Below, in pieces: positions 36,183 through 48,900 of a DNA stretch of 64,000 bases. Made by a program: the position numbers and the translations under genes. The stretch is taken from contig CM072807.1 of assembly GCA_037013495.1 (NCBI GenBank), forward strand, positions 3,135,001-3,199,000. Direction: 5' to 3'. The DNA is from Hippophae tibetana (Eukaryota > Streptophyta > Magnoliopsida > Rosales > Elaeagnaceae). Each line of letters opens with the position of its first letter. Position 1 is the stretch's first letter. The notes beneath the pieces are model-generated. The model ran no database searches. It was not told the origin of the DNA and saw only the letters and a list, made by a program, of their open reading frames with translations.

Positions 36183-38425
36183 TTATGGGCTCCCTCCAGT
36201 TTGGTGCAGCATTGCATCAATCTCATCACCGTCCTCCATCTCAAGCTAAAGCAACATTTCATAAATACAACCAAATTCAAACAAAGTCAACGGAATCATA
36301 TCAAAATTAATGCAGCTTTCAAGACAGAGTTTGTATATCTAAAATATATTCAAGAGAGAATCAACATTGGAAACAACAAAAACCAGTATCATGGATTAAA
36401 AACCCAGAAAACAAAAAATGTCTAAAATTTTAGATGTTGAAGTTAAGTCCACAAAAATGAATATCTCATGAAACATTGCTACATGGTTGATAACTTGATA
36501 TTGTACTTGACAAACACAGTACCAAGTCAACAATTACCACAAGAATAAATGTTTGTTAAAAATATGACAGGGAAATATCACAGATAAACATCATTCGCCT
36601 ACATGAAATTTGACAAGTAAAACATATTAGCCATGGAGAGTTATTTGTTTCTATTTCTATAATTGTACCTGTATCAGTTATCCACATTTATCCAGATCAT
36701 AATCTCTTTATCCATTGACAAAGTGGAAGCTTATCTATTTAACTATTTTTGTCCATAGTTTTAGCGTATGAGTTTCAACATATAGGGATTTTATATTTAT
36801 TACTTGTAAAGCTTATAATGGATCACTGAAACATAATCCAAAATATTTGAGGAACTAAAAGTATAAAAATCTAATACTTGATAATTTGAAAAATCATAAA
36901 TTTTACCTCATCAGGGGTCTGCTCAGGGCGGAGTCTACGACCATCAAATAAAAATGCAATGGCATTCAGATCAACAGATTGTCGATCACAATACGCAGTC
37001 ATGAGCTTGCGTAACTGGGTGCTTCTTTTAATTCTGAAAAACACCTCATTACCATCCTGTAATTTAATATACATAACAAATTAAAAAGCCCATATAAAGG
37101 GAGCCATAAGAGCCCTGATTGATAACTGATATGAAGATCCAAACTCAGTCACAGTTGAAGCATTAGACATCCATTCAGTTAAACTTAACTTATACTAGAC
37201 AGAGCACACTTCATAAAACCACCGATGATAATTATCAACAATCAGAATCGTTGTTTACCAATGCAATTTTTAGTATCATTTAATTCCTTATCCAGATAAA
37301 AGATCAAATATTTCATGCCATTTATTGAAATTCCTCAATTATCACAATCATATAATTATCAAATAACATATTTTGCAAGTTTGGATAGTTTAAGAGTTCT
37401 GATTTTGTACCAACCGATTTAGTAGCTTAAAGAACATTATCTCATCTAGTTGCATCTTTCTATTTCAGGTTGAAAGTGCTTCCAATAGACCAATGCAATA
37501 ATTACATTGTTTGGAAATCTCCGTGAGAAAAAAATTATTTTTTGAAGCAGATGTGCTTTCAAATGAAGCTTGTAAATGAGAAATTTGGGATGCATTTTCG
37601 TAAAGTAATTACTAAAGTCTACTTTTTCAGACAAACGGTAATTACTTAAGTCTATTTTTTCAGACAATCATCTAAATGCTTATAGCCTTTTCATCCTACC
37701 ACTTTGTCCCTCTTCTAGAATAAGCATGCTCTGATGCCCCGAACTCTGTTAGCAACTGGCATCACATCAATGTACTTCAAAGTATCGTGGATTCAGTAAG
37801 CATTAACCACATGTAATTTACACCACAAAGATTCAACCCATAGCTCGTGCCCCAAACTCTGTTAGCGACTGGCATCACATCAATGAACTTCAAAGTATCA
37901 TCGATTCAGTAAGCATTAACCACATGTAATTTACACAACAAAGATTCAACCCATAGCTCCTAATTTAATCTACCACAAATATTATAAAAAACTGATAATC
38001 TCTCAGACGCCAAACCAGTTATTAAAACATCATTACACTCATGTAGCAATAAAAAGTCACAACAAACTGAAAAAATCAACAAAATACCAAAAGAAAAACA
38101 GTTGAATCAATCTTCAAATGTTAACCACATGTAATTTACAACACAAAGATTCAAACACATAGCTCCTAATTTAATCACCGCAGATTCATTCGACGCTGAT
38201 AATGTCTCAGACACCGTACGAGTTATTAAACACTTATATTCGTACCAATCAAAATTACCAGACAAACTATTCGTACCAATCAAAACCAAATTAAGTAAAT
38301 AACAAACGGAAGAGGAACAAAACACGAACCTGACCCTTGACCTTGAGATTAATATGAGCCGCCGACTGATCCATTGGCTTCTTATCCTCCTCTTGACCAC
38401 CGCTTCCGCCTCCAGTCGCCGACAT
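36183..38425 (-). CDS. SUMO1: Small ubiquitin-related modifier (SUMO)
   Basis: Three exons on the minus strand: 38330-38425, 36907-37056, 36183-36245. They sum to 309 bases (102 residues plus TAA), all in frame with GT-AG introns. The precursor starts [20 protein letters not shown], has the ubiquitin-like fold block [20 protein letters not shown], the [14 protein letters not shown] helix and [19 protein letters not shown], and ends DAMLHQTGG followed by SP. A SUMO protease (ULP) must remove the last two residues to expose the Gly99-Gly100 end that the E1/E2 enzymes join to target lysines. Sequence and length fit the plant SUMO1/SUMO2 group. The three-exon structure, with introns after GQ and PDE, is the usual plant one. 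Confidence 0.95.
37736..37961. repeat. 113-bp tandem duplication in SUMO intron 1
   Basis: Two near-identical units begin gccccRaactctgttagcRa at 37736 and 37849. A third, partial copy of the unit's end, together with the sequence that follows it, reappears at 38121-38240 (ttaaccacatgtaatttaca...), reaching almost to the exon 1 donor. Confidence 0.9.
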
Positions 38426-38552
38426 ATTTTCAGGTTGTCTGTTCTCTGTATTTAGGGTTTTCTCAGCCTGTAGAACACAAGGAATAGATAGAGAGAGTGA
38501 TTTATCAGCCTCTAGAGCGTCAAAGTCACGCTGCGTAGTTCAAATAATCAGG

Positions 38553-38559
38553 TTTTATA
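38553..38559 (-). promoter_or_regulatory. Probable TATA box of the SUMO gene
   Basis: The minus strand reads TATAAAA 128 bases before the start codon, a normal distance allowing for a short 5' UTR. Confidence 0.55.
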
Positions 38560-40616
38560 CACATTTAAAACGAGTAGTTTTATTTTATAATAATAATACT
38601 TTCTCCCAAATTACTTCTTTTAAATTTACTATTTGAATATTTATTTATATTTTTTAATTTTATTTTCCTATTATATAATTTTTACTAATTATATTATAAT
38701 AAAGTGATAAATTTTTTAACATATTCTCATAAATTTTAAAGAAATTACATCAAATAATATCTAAAACTTATATATAATAACAAAAATAATATCTAAATAA
38801 TGTTAAATGGTTTTAAACGTATCAATTTTAAGATTAAATAAAATTAAATAGTTATAGTTTAATTTAAATGATGTCAATTTTTACTATATTTAATGTAAAA
38901 TTATGAATTTTTTAATAATAAAAATATATAAATTAGATATAGAGGGTATTGTTTTTATTTTTACTAAGTTCTAAAGATGAAATTTTATTATTTTTCTTAA
39001 ATTTTACTAGTTTATTTTTCCTCATATTTTTTAAAAAAATAATGTATTTTATCTTGCATATAATTTAACAATTTCATATTACACGACATATAATTATATA
39101 AATATTAATTATTAATTATTATTTATACAATATAATATTGTTCTTGTCTAATTTTCTTTCACATATTTGAATTTTTTTACATGTTTATTATTAAAAAAAT
39201 TATTTTTTTAATTATCTATATAAATATATATATTAAGTTGTGTTATTTAATCTCGTTGTAACTTAATTTATACTATTTTAAGTTTTTTATTTTAATTGAA
39301 TAAAAATATACATTTAACACAGAATATTTGTAGTATAATATTCAAAAAATGAAATTTACAAATTTTGAAACATTAATTATGATTTTTTTATATTATTCTA
39401 TAATAACTCTATTAAAAAATTCATAAATTTTGCTCGTCACTCAAGTGATATAAAAACTATTTATTTTTATTATTGAATTTACACATTCTATTTGAATATT
39501 CATACGGGATACGTCTCTAAGTAATGGCACGAATTGGATAGCTCATTTTTAACTCATTACTTACATATGTTCACATTGAAGTTACGTATTTATCAGATAC
39601 AATTTGTGTTTAATAAATACATAAATATACATATCTCAATAGGTAATATAATGATAAAAAAAATCGTTCTCACATAAATATATTATTAGAAATCAATTTT
39701 TAAAAGAAAAAAATAAAAAATTAATTTTTTTATGTCTTTATATTTTAATGAAACAAAATTAAAAGAACTAAAATAAATAACAATAATTAATTAAATCAGA
39801 TTTGAAAACTAAGAAGATCTATGAAAAAATACCTATGAATACTTAATCACCAATTTTTTTTAAAATATGAATCATTAAAATTTTCTCAATATAATTATCA
39901 ATTAAATCTAACATATCATGTATTTATCTATTAAATAAACTACACATCATATAGTAATTAACTTAATCACATCTTAATGTCAATTAAATTACATATTATT
40001 TATTAAGTTTGTTAATTATGGATAATATACATAAGAATCATACATCTCTACGTAGAAAATATGCATGTTATTTAATCAAGATAAACAATTAAATAATTTT
40101 TTCAAAACTATTTAGTTTCCTCTATATATTAATTAATGGTCAAACAATTAATAACATAAAAATTATATTAAATAATATAATGAAATTAATTATAATTATA
40201 ATTTGAGAAAAATATTAGATGACAACGTAGTGAAAATTATATTCATAAGATCCTAGATTAATAAATTAACTAGACATAATTTTGTTCATAAAATTCATAT
40301 TTTTCATAAAGAAATATATAATAAATAATAAATAAAGTAGAATAAGAAAAAATATAATCACTCTCTTGAATTGTAGTATTAATCTCTTATTGGTTCTCTA
40401 TCAAAATTGTATATCCTTTTGCATTTTTATGTATTTTTTTTTCTCCTCTTGGTTCTAACATCTGATAAAAATTATGTTAATTTTGACTCATTAGGATTTG
40501 TGGAAAAATTAAGGAGTTAAATTATACTTCAGTAGAATTTGGACCATCATATCAACTTCAGATCAAGGGATGAAACGAAAAAAATGAAAAATTAACAATA
40601 CAAGCCAATATGAATG

Positions 40617-40940
40617 CGCCACGTGACATGAAGAAAAGACATAACCAATCAATGAGCGACGCGTGGCATAGAAGATTAGTCTAGGGATACGTATACTAAG
40701 TCACCACCATATGACGTGTTGTAATTCTTGGTTCAATGGTTGAAAGAATAGACGAATCAGGTTATGACACATGACGAGTGCGTTGACAAAGCCGTGAACT
40801 CGGAATGAATGTGTGTACTAACACGTGGCATGACACTGGGTCACTGGGAACATGTGATGTTTCACAATTCACTCTATCTAATTACGTGTCATCCAAGTGA
40901 CTTGTCTGATCAACTTCACTGCTTGTGTGACGTCCATATG
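40617..40940. promoter_or_regulatory. Cluster of ACGT-core (ABRE/G-box-like) motifs
   Basis: CCACGTGAC (40619), a GACGCGTGGC coupling-like motif (40658), TGACGTGT (40712), ACACGTGGC (40821), TACGTGTC (40883) and TGACGTCC (40928) lie within 320 bases in a stretch less AT-rich than its surroundings. These are bZIP-binding cores of the kind used in ABA and light responses. No adjacent gene is visible, so the target is unknown. Confidence 0.45.
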
Positions 40941-41368
40941 GTTGCTTGTGATTGGTAATACATTAAAATTTCATAAAAAATCTATTTTCATTATTTTTTA
41001 TTTTACTATTTATATTTTAATATTTTAATCCCAAAAATACTACTTATATAATGAAATGAGTAAATATTAAGTAAAAAAAATATGCTTATGATTTTATTTT
41101 TATAGAGTTATCATATATCCACATTGCTATTTATTTATTATTGATTATTATAATGAGTCTATTATTAAATCAAACATGATTCATAATAATTAATAAAAAA
41201 ATTAGTATATTTTTAAGTGAAAATAAATAATAATAAATATACTTAAAATTTTACCTTTTAATTTTGATGCAGGGAAAATAAGAGTTTTCATTGGATAGCA
41301 TATTCTTGATAAATTACGTGTAATTATAATGCTAAGTAAACTTTGTTATTATTAGAAATTTATTTTAT

Positions 41369-41502
41369 TTTATTATCATTATTATTAAATAAATTTTTTA
41401 TTAATAAAATATGAAAAATCATCAAAATATTATATTTATTTTAAAAATGACACTGAAATTTTATATTTATTTTTGTAACAGTTTAATTATATTGTTATAA
41501 AA
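41369..41502. repeat. Dispersed AT-rich repeat, copy A
   Basis: Closely matches 44350-44483 (both contain attattattaaataaatttt, then aaaaatcatcaaaatattat, then taattatattgttataaaa) and more loosely 29290-29480. Family unknown; possibly a MITE or an LTR fragment. Confidence 0.7.
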
Positions 41503-44349
41503 AGTGATCGTAAAAGAATAAATAATTATTTTTTATTTTATTTTTCTTCGATTATTTTAGTTATAACAATTTACATCTAATATAGTTAAAAATAAAATAA
41601 AGCTTATATTTATCTTTTTTGTGATAACTTTTTAATATAATATGACTAAAATATTATGAAAACTAAATATTTAACTTGATTATCATTTTTATAATAAATA
41701 AAAAATATTAAAGATATTTTTATCAAAAAATGTTTTTATAATAATAATATTATTAGTGTAAATTATTTATTTAATTGGTAGAGATTATATTAAAAGAATA
41801 ATAAATAAATTCATATCGAGTGATACTCTGGTTAGTGATATGGGTTGGATAAAGATATAAAATAAGCTAAAATGGATTCTCACATCTCCATTAATTGTCT
41901 CCCTTTTCTTCCTTCGTTTGAAAACAAAATCAGTTTCATCTTTCTTCTCTTATGTTGTTAATCTTTTACTTTGAATTACTTTAAATCCCTTATTTAATTT
42001 ATCTAAGTATACAAACTGAATTGTTGAATGATGCATGTCTTCCCTACTCTACAAACGAAACTATCCAATTTCGTGGTTTCATCGAATAGATCTTTAATTT
42101 TCATCATGTGTGCTTGCTGCGAGTCATCAAGATGCAGTTGGTTCTGCACAAGTCCTTGACATTAAAGACAAGGTTAAATGCTCTCCCTCTCTTCCTGTCT
42201 ATCTAACGGACTCGGACTCGTATCGTTAGTTTTGTTATTATCTATTTATATATCTTATTTCGTTATTACTTATTAATATATATTTATATATCGCTTAATT
42301 ATTTTTTCAAGAATATATACTTAAATTTTACTTATTTTTTTTAAATATATATACATATAAAGTATACATATATTCTTTCAAATATATATGTCTAACACTT
42401 ACCATCTGTAAAGAATATATATCCTTTCAAAATAAATATAAACTTTATGCATTCGTGCAAAGGTGCTTGTATTTCTAACGAGGTCACCAATAAAAAGGCC
42501 GAAGGTTTGATGATGAGGTTGTTGGTAGGTTGTCGGAGGCTTGAAAAGGGTGTTAGTTATTGTTACTATAATCATTTTTATTTAATTTATTAGTAAGATA
42601 TTAATGATAATTTAATATTTTTAATATATATGATAGGTTAAATTTATCAGTTTTATGTTTTTTTATTTATTTATGTTATTTAGATAAAATTGATATTTTT
42701 TAATAAATCTATCTTATTAAGGAATAAAATTTGCTGTGCTAAAACGTTTAGCAGTGGAAAAGAGAATAGTAAAAATCCATTTGTTTGGATTTTAAGGGAT
42801 GTTTATTCCTTTTATTTAGAGTAGATTTTTTAAATTTCTTTATTCTTAGAAAACGTTTCAAAAAATAATAAACTTAAATTTATATATAATTTTTTTTATC
42901 AAATATAATAAAATAACATAATAACACATGAATATTATATTTTTAATAAATATATATAATGAAATAATTTTTAATTATAAATTACTCAAATTTTTAATAA
43001 TATATTTAGATAAATAAATAAAATTTTCATTGTTTAATGTGTTAGTTATATTTTAACCAATAAAATTTTGTTAAAGTTTGAAAGGAATTTTTTTAAAAAA
43101 AATTTGAATACCATTTTTAATTAAATATTAATTTTTTTTATGTATACAACTATTAAAAAATATATAAGCATGCATATACTATTTCATTATTTTAACCAAA
43201 AAATATATGTAAAGTTAACCTATTCATTATCTAGTATAATTTTTTACAAATAAAGAGATTTAAATGAAAATTTTACAAATAAATAAATTTAAAATATATA
43301 ATTTTTAAGATGTAGTAATAAACAATACATTGAAATAAATAAATACACTATCTGAGCACTTCATTTTTTTATTTGATTACAAATTATAAATAACTATTAA
43401 AATACACATGCAAAATGCAACAATAGTATTTAAAGATCCATTTTAATTATTATTTAATTAAGTTATAATAGTTTAATAAATAAAATAAATATTATTTAAA
43501 AAATAACCACTTTACAAAGTTGCTTGTACTTTATTAATCGTGAATAACTGAACATGTATTTAATACTAAAATTAAATTAATATTCAATTTAACCAAAAAC
43601 ATATTATATTAACATTCAACTTATTAAAATAAATTGTTTTTTTTTTCAAAAACTTAAAAGCCTTCTTTTTTATCATATAAATAAAACAACGTGATTTAAA
43701 CTTGAATTTATAACAATAAAAATAAAAAATTATATCAAATATACAACAAATTAATCCCTATTAAAACAAATTGTTTATAATATAAATTCTCCATAGGTAA
43801 AATAATCCAAATACTGTGTTTTGAAATTAATTGTGTTAATTAAGGACGCTTTTAAGGACAACAAAACCTATAGTTCTAATTATATAAAATATAAACAATA
43901 TAAAGGCTATTTGATTATAATAACTTTAATTTGATTCTGATAAATAAATAGAATTCATAATTAATTTTTAATTCTTAAAGTATATTAATAATAATTTAAT
44001 AATATTTAATTTTAAATATTTGTTGGCAATAAAATAAAAATGAGAAAGATATGTAGAGTCAGACTTATTATCTTGCACATTCTATATCCTCGTTTACTTC
44101 TATAACAGTCGTTACTTGAAATAAAATTTGACCTTTGAACTGGTATCTTAATTGGCAAGATTTTTTTTACTATATATAAATTCTCTAATATATACAAAAT
44201 ATAATTTTTTATTCAATAGTTACAAATTAATTTAACATACACAGTATTTTATTACTTAATTATTTTAAATTTATATTTTTTTATTTAATCTATACAAATT
44301 AATTTAAGATACAAAATATATCTACATCTAATTTTATTATATTAATTAA

Positions 44350-44483
44350 TTTTATTATCATTATTATTAAATAAATTTTTTATTAATAAAATCTGAAAAA
44401 TCATCAAAATATTATATTTATTTTAAAAATAATATTTAAAAATAATATTTATTTTTATAACAATTTAATTATATTGTTATAAA
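44350..44483. repeat. Dispersed AT-rich repeat, copy B
   Basis: Partner of 41369-41502 in the same orientation, about 3 kb apart. No target duplication was recognised. Confidence 0.7.
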
Positions 44484-44569
44484 ATTATGAGATGGACTGT
44501 GTATCTTTACCACAAAGCAAATGAGGTGGTAGACTATACACATAATTGGTACGTTAAATACTGTATTCT

Positions 44570-44637
44570 ATTACCAAAAATAGAAGATAATTGATATTTC
44601 ATTATTACCAAAAATAGAAGATAATTGATATTTCATT
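44570..44637. repeat. 34-bp tandem duplication
   Basis: The unit attaccaaaaatagaagata attgatatttcatt occurs twice in succession. Confidence 0.9.
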
Positions 44638-45944
44638 AAAAGAACAGAGGATATAACTAATATGTTAAAGGATATATCTCCAACTAATAAAAATATGAGA
44701 GAATCAAAATTTTAAAAATAAAATGTTGGACAACTTTATAGTTTCGTGATTTTTTTTTAAATTTTATTTAATCCCCACTGACACGTTGAAATTTAAGTAA
44801 TAATTTGTAATAAAATATGAAAATTTAGTAGTAGATTTATCCAAAATCTAGCTCTATATATTTGAAAATTATTTTATTAAAAAAAATTAAAAAATTAAAA
44901 AATATAATAATAGATATGACTATTAATAATATTGAGTGATATTTAATTAGACGTTCTTTAAAATCAAAAGAGTTTAAATGATTATAGTTAAATTTAAATA
45001 ATATTTAATTGAACAATGTTCATATAAAATAACATATTATATTTTTTTTAATATTGAAAATATTTTAAGGATTCTATTTTTGTTATTTTTAATTTAAAAT
45101 AATAATAAAATAATATCATTAAAATTTATAACCACAAAAATAATACTCTTAAAAATTATAATAATAAAAATATCATACATAATATTAAATTCATATATTT
45201 TTAAATTAAAAAAAATTGACATAATTTAATATTGAATGTTATTCAATTAAATTATGTTAAAATTGAATTAATATCATTTATATTCCTTCAATGTTAAACA
45301 TTATTTAATGTTTATAAATTGTTATTTTTGTTGTTATAGGTTTTAAGAATATTTTTTTTATAATTTTTCAAAATAATTGTTATTTTTTGTAAAGTAATCA
45401 AAATTAAAGATGTAATAAGATTAGGATAAAATATGGACACATTTATTTTTGTTATTTATTGTATAATTTTTTTATTTTATCAGTACATAAAAGTTATAAT
45501 AATTTATAAAGACAAATTCTGGAATAACATCTTTGGCTGGCTCAATTCACAACTAAAACCTACGGGGTTCATGTTCTACCGAGTACGTGAGTCCCGAATA
45601 TACAGGCTATTATTTTCTGAAGACAACAATACAATCCATTGGCATTTCATTTTCTTTTTATCTCTTTTTTAAAACTTTTGAAGCTCCAATGTTTTTCTTT
45701 TATTTTCGTTTCATTTTATACACTTAAAGCAGAGCTAAGAGATTGTTTAACAAGGAGTTTACTATTTTAATTTTATTTCTTCGATCAAGGAGAAGATATT
45801 GGTAATTATTCGAACAAATTGCGTACGTGTTTATGTTTGAAGAGTTAAATGTGTTTGAAAGTAACATCCTTTTATTATTTTTGTTTTCAGGGGATTTCTT
45901 TTGATTTGTGTATCCTGATTTGGGATATTATGTGCTAGATAGGC

Positions 45945-48900
45945 ATGGGTTCTCTTCCTGATCTTTACCCTTTGACAAGTTTACAGATTGGGTAAGTGTT
46001 ATTTGATCTTTTTATGCATTTCAATTTCATTTTTTGGGTATTCGATTATAATTTAAAAATTGCAAGAGTTTAGTAATTTGTGCAATGTAGAATACTCCTA
46101 GGATATTCCTATTTCTTCATCATATTCCATGATTACAATAACCTTGAGTTTGGTTTTGTCTGTGAAAGGTGATTCTTGACTTGCTTCGGGCATAATGCAA
46201 TGATATGTGGGATTATGGAACTTTGGGAAAAGTTTTTTGTCTTTTGATTTATGTAACAAATTACAACATCCTAAAGGACCTAAAACTTGGATAGTCTTTG
46301 ACTCTTTGAAAAAAAAAATACGAGTCATTGTAGAAGTTATTTTTTAAAGTTCTGTATGTTATTTTTTCCCATGCCTTTTATTCCCTTTCTGGTTTACCTT
46401 CTCCTTATATTCTATTTGTCTTCTGGCAAAAGGATTTGGCTGTGTATCATCTCCAACTGATGTAATAGCTTTCGTTATTGGTATTCTTTGAATGCGATTT
46501 TTTCTGAGTTACATGTATACTCTCCCAACCAATTACACTAATGGAAGGTTAACTTTTCATGCAAAACATAACACATTACAATAATTTCTTTAAGCAATAA
46601 GCATGAATGTAATTGGCCAGGAACAATATGAATAATTTCTCTAGGTTTGTGTAAATTTATCTCATACAAACTGCAGACTTAGAAATGTTTGATCTCTCAC
46701 CTCTTTTGTTTCTTGTAGAGATGTAAAGTCAAATCTTTCCCGGGCATTCTTGTACTTTGCCCCCGTTAGTCATAAATTTCTTATCTTGGTTGACAATCAA
46801 TCATGGAGGAAAAACAATCATTCAACATCAGTACAGATAAGGGAACTAGTTATGACAAAGGTTTGTCTTTCACACTTATGTGAGCAGTCATTTCTAGAGG
46901 CCTGATAAAAAACTAAACATATAATAAAACCTAGACGTGAACTTTTTGCTACTTTCTTAGCATCACGTGTTGACTTGTTAAAACTATAAAAAAAAATTAT
47001 GACTTTCTTTTCACAACTAAAATTGAATGTTGAACTTTCCATGTTAGAATATGAAAGTAAGAATTTGTTTAGCTTCCAGGGTCCTCTTTCTTGTCTCATT
47101 TTAGCATCGCTACTTCATATTAAATTTTGACTTATATCACATATTAATTGTCTACAGTGCAGAACATCACCATTTAGAAACACTAGAGCATTGCTGAAGA
47201 CTCCAAGTTTCTGCTTAACATTTAACAATCAAAAGAGTCCATTCAAGTGGGTACCCCTCATTAATACAATTTGTTGGCAAGAGAAGGCTCCATTCTCCAT
47301 GATGAATCTATACAAGGCGTTGCATGGTTTTATTGTTTTTGAAGTTTCATGGAAAGATGTTCGCGGTATCAACTACTTGAATGAACTTCAGGTATGCATG
47401 ATTATGAATATATCTCCTTATACAACAGATCAAAAATTCAAAATAAAAGCATCATAATTTCTTCATCCTCCCTTTTTCTAGAAACAACATAAGTAGCTTA
47501 TGGTAGATGTTGCATGGTGAAAAATCCATCATATATTTAGATATCATAATAAAATTGCTGATGCTAGAATATGAGATATGTGGACTTGACCAAATACCAA
47601 ATATGTAATCTCTTTCAAATAGTATGTGTTGCCTGCAGACAGATGCATCCGTTGCTCTAGAAGTGAAATCTCTAATAAAATGGGAATTCAGCAGCATTGA
47701 CCAAGCTGTGAGCTGTATTCCATCATGGTTCTTGGGCACTCTATCTGAAACACTAACTTTGCAAAGCAATTTAATTTATTTGCATCGTTCCTCTCGAGGA
47801 ATTATTGTTGCTTCTAAAGAACTGCTGCTATTTGATACATCGCAAGCTGACTTTTTCTCTGAAGACACGTTTTTTGATGTTGTTGAGTCTCCTTCAGCTG
47901 GAAATACCATACCCAATGAGGAAAATTGGGTTGAAGAACAAGTTCATGAGACCAAAGAACAAAATATGGAAGTAGATGGTGATTTTAAGCCAATGGGTTA
48001 CAAAGACACTCTTCTGCTATTCAGGTTCAATGATAAAGATCTTCCGTTTAAACTAAGGGAGGTAATCACCTCTGACTTGAAACTTCTTACTTTGCTCGAG
48101 TCTGGACTTCCTTCTTGGGTTATATTTCTTCAGTCCTATCCATTATTCTGTAAGCTATATCGTCCTTGGATGCGACATCTGTTTGGAACTCTTTATATAT
48201 TAATCTCACTGGTAACCGTTGTTATTGGGTTTTATGATCTCTATAAGAATGTGCCACTCTTAAAGGCCACTGCATCTCATCTTTGTGGGCCCCTCTTTGA
48301 GTGGATAGAAGCATGGGATATGGTCTCAAGAATCAGATATCTGGGGACAATGTTATTCCTTCAGAATTCTGAGAAGGCTGTGAAGTGGTTTCTAGTGGTA
48401 ATGCGAACAGTAAAACTGCTATTATCACCGCTCACAGCTTCTTTGATGTACTCAGTAGAGGAGATGATAGACTTTTTGGCGCCACTATGGTGCCCTTTTG
48501 CTAGTTTGGTGGTAGTATTATACAAAACTACAAGACTGGCAGTGGTGTTCTTTTGCAGCATGGTTCTTGACTGCTTTGAGATCTTATTTTCACCATTAGT
48601 GGCTCTCTATTCATACATGTCGAGTTTAGGTATACACACTATTCCTTCAATATCTCTTCACGACAAAAATGGTATAGAACATATCATGCCATTATTATGA
48701 TCAATTTCAGTCATTGCTTTATCGCCTATAAATTATATCATGGTAGGTACAGATTGTCCTATTGTTTTGTCCAAGTAAAAGTTTCTCCACAAGTAGTGTT
48801 TTGTTTGCTTAAAGTGAAGTTTAAGGGTATACAAACTGCAATATTGTCTTGCTTCTTTTGTTTTACAAAGAGCTAGATAGAAATATCTTTAGACGCATTT

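Larger units (their letters stand above)
38600..45944. other. Gene-poor AT-rich region
   Basis: 7.3 kb without a gene I can support. It contains an ACGT-motif island (40617-40940), two copies of an AT-rich repeat (41369-41502 and 44350-44483), a 34-bp tandem duplication (44570-44637), and a less AT-rich patch at 41880-42230 that might hold a decayed exon. The last 400 bases probably include the promoter of the downstream membrane-protein gene. Confidence 0.6.

Noticed and set aside
45433..45672. 79-residue ORF upstream of the membrane-protein gene
   Set aside because: AT-rich, hydrophobic chance composition; more likely promoter or 5' UTR.
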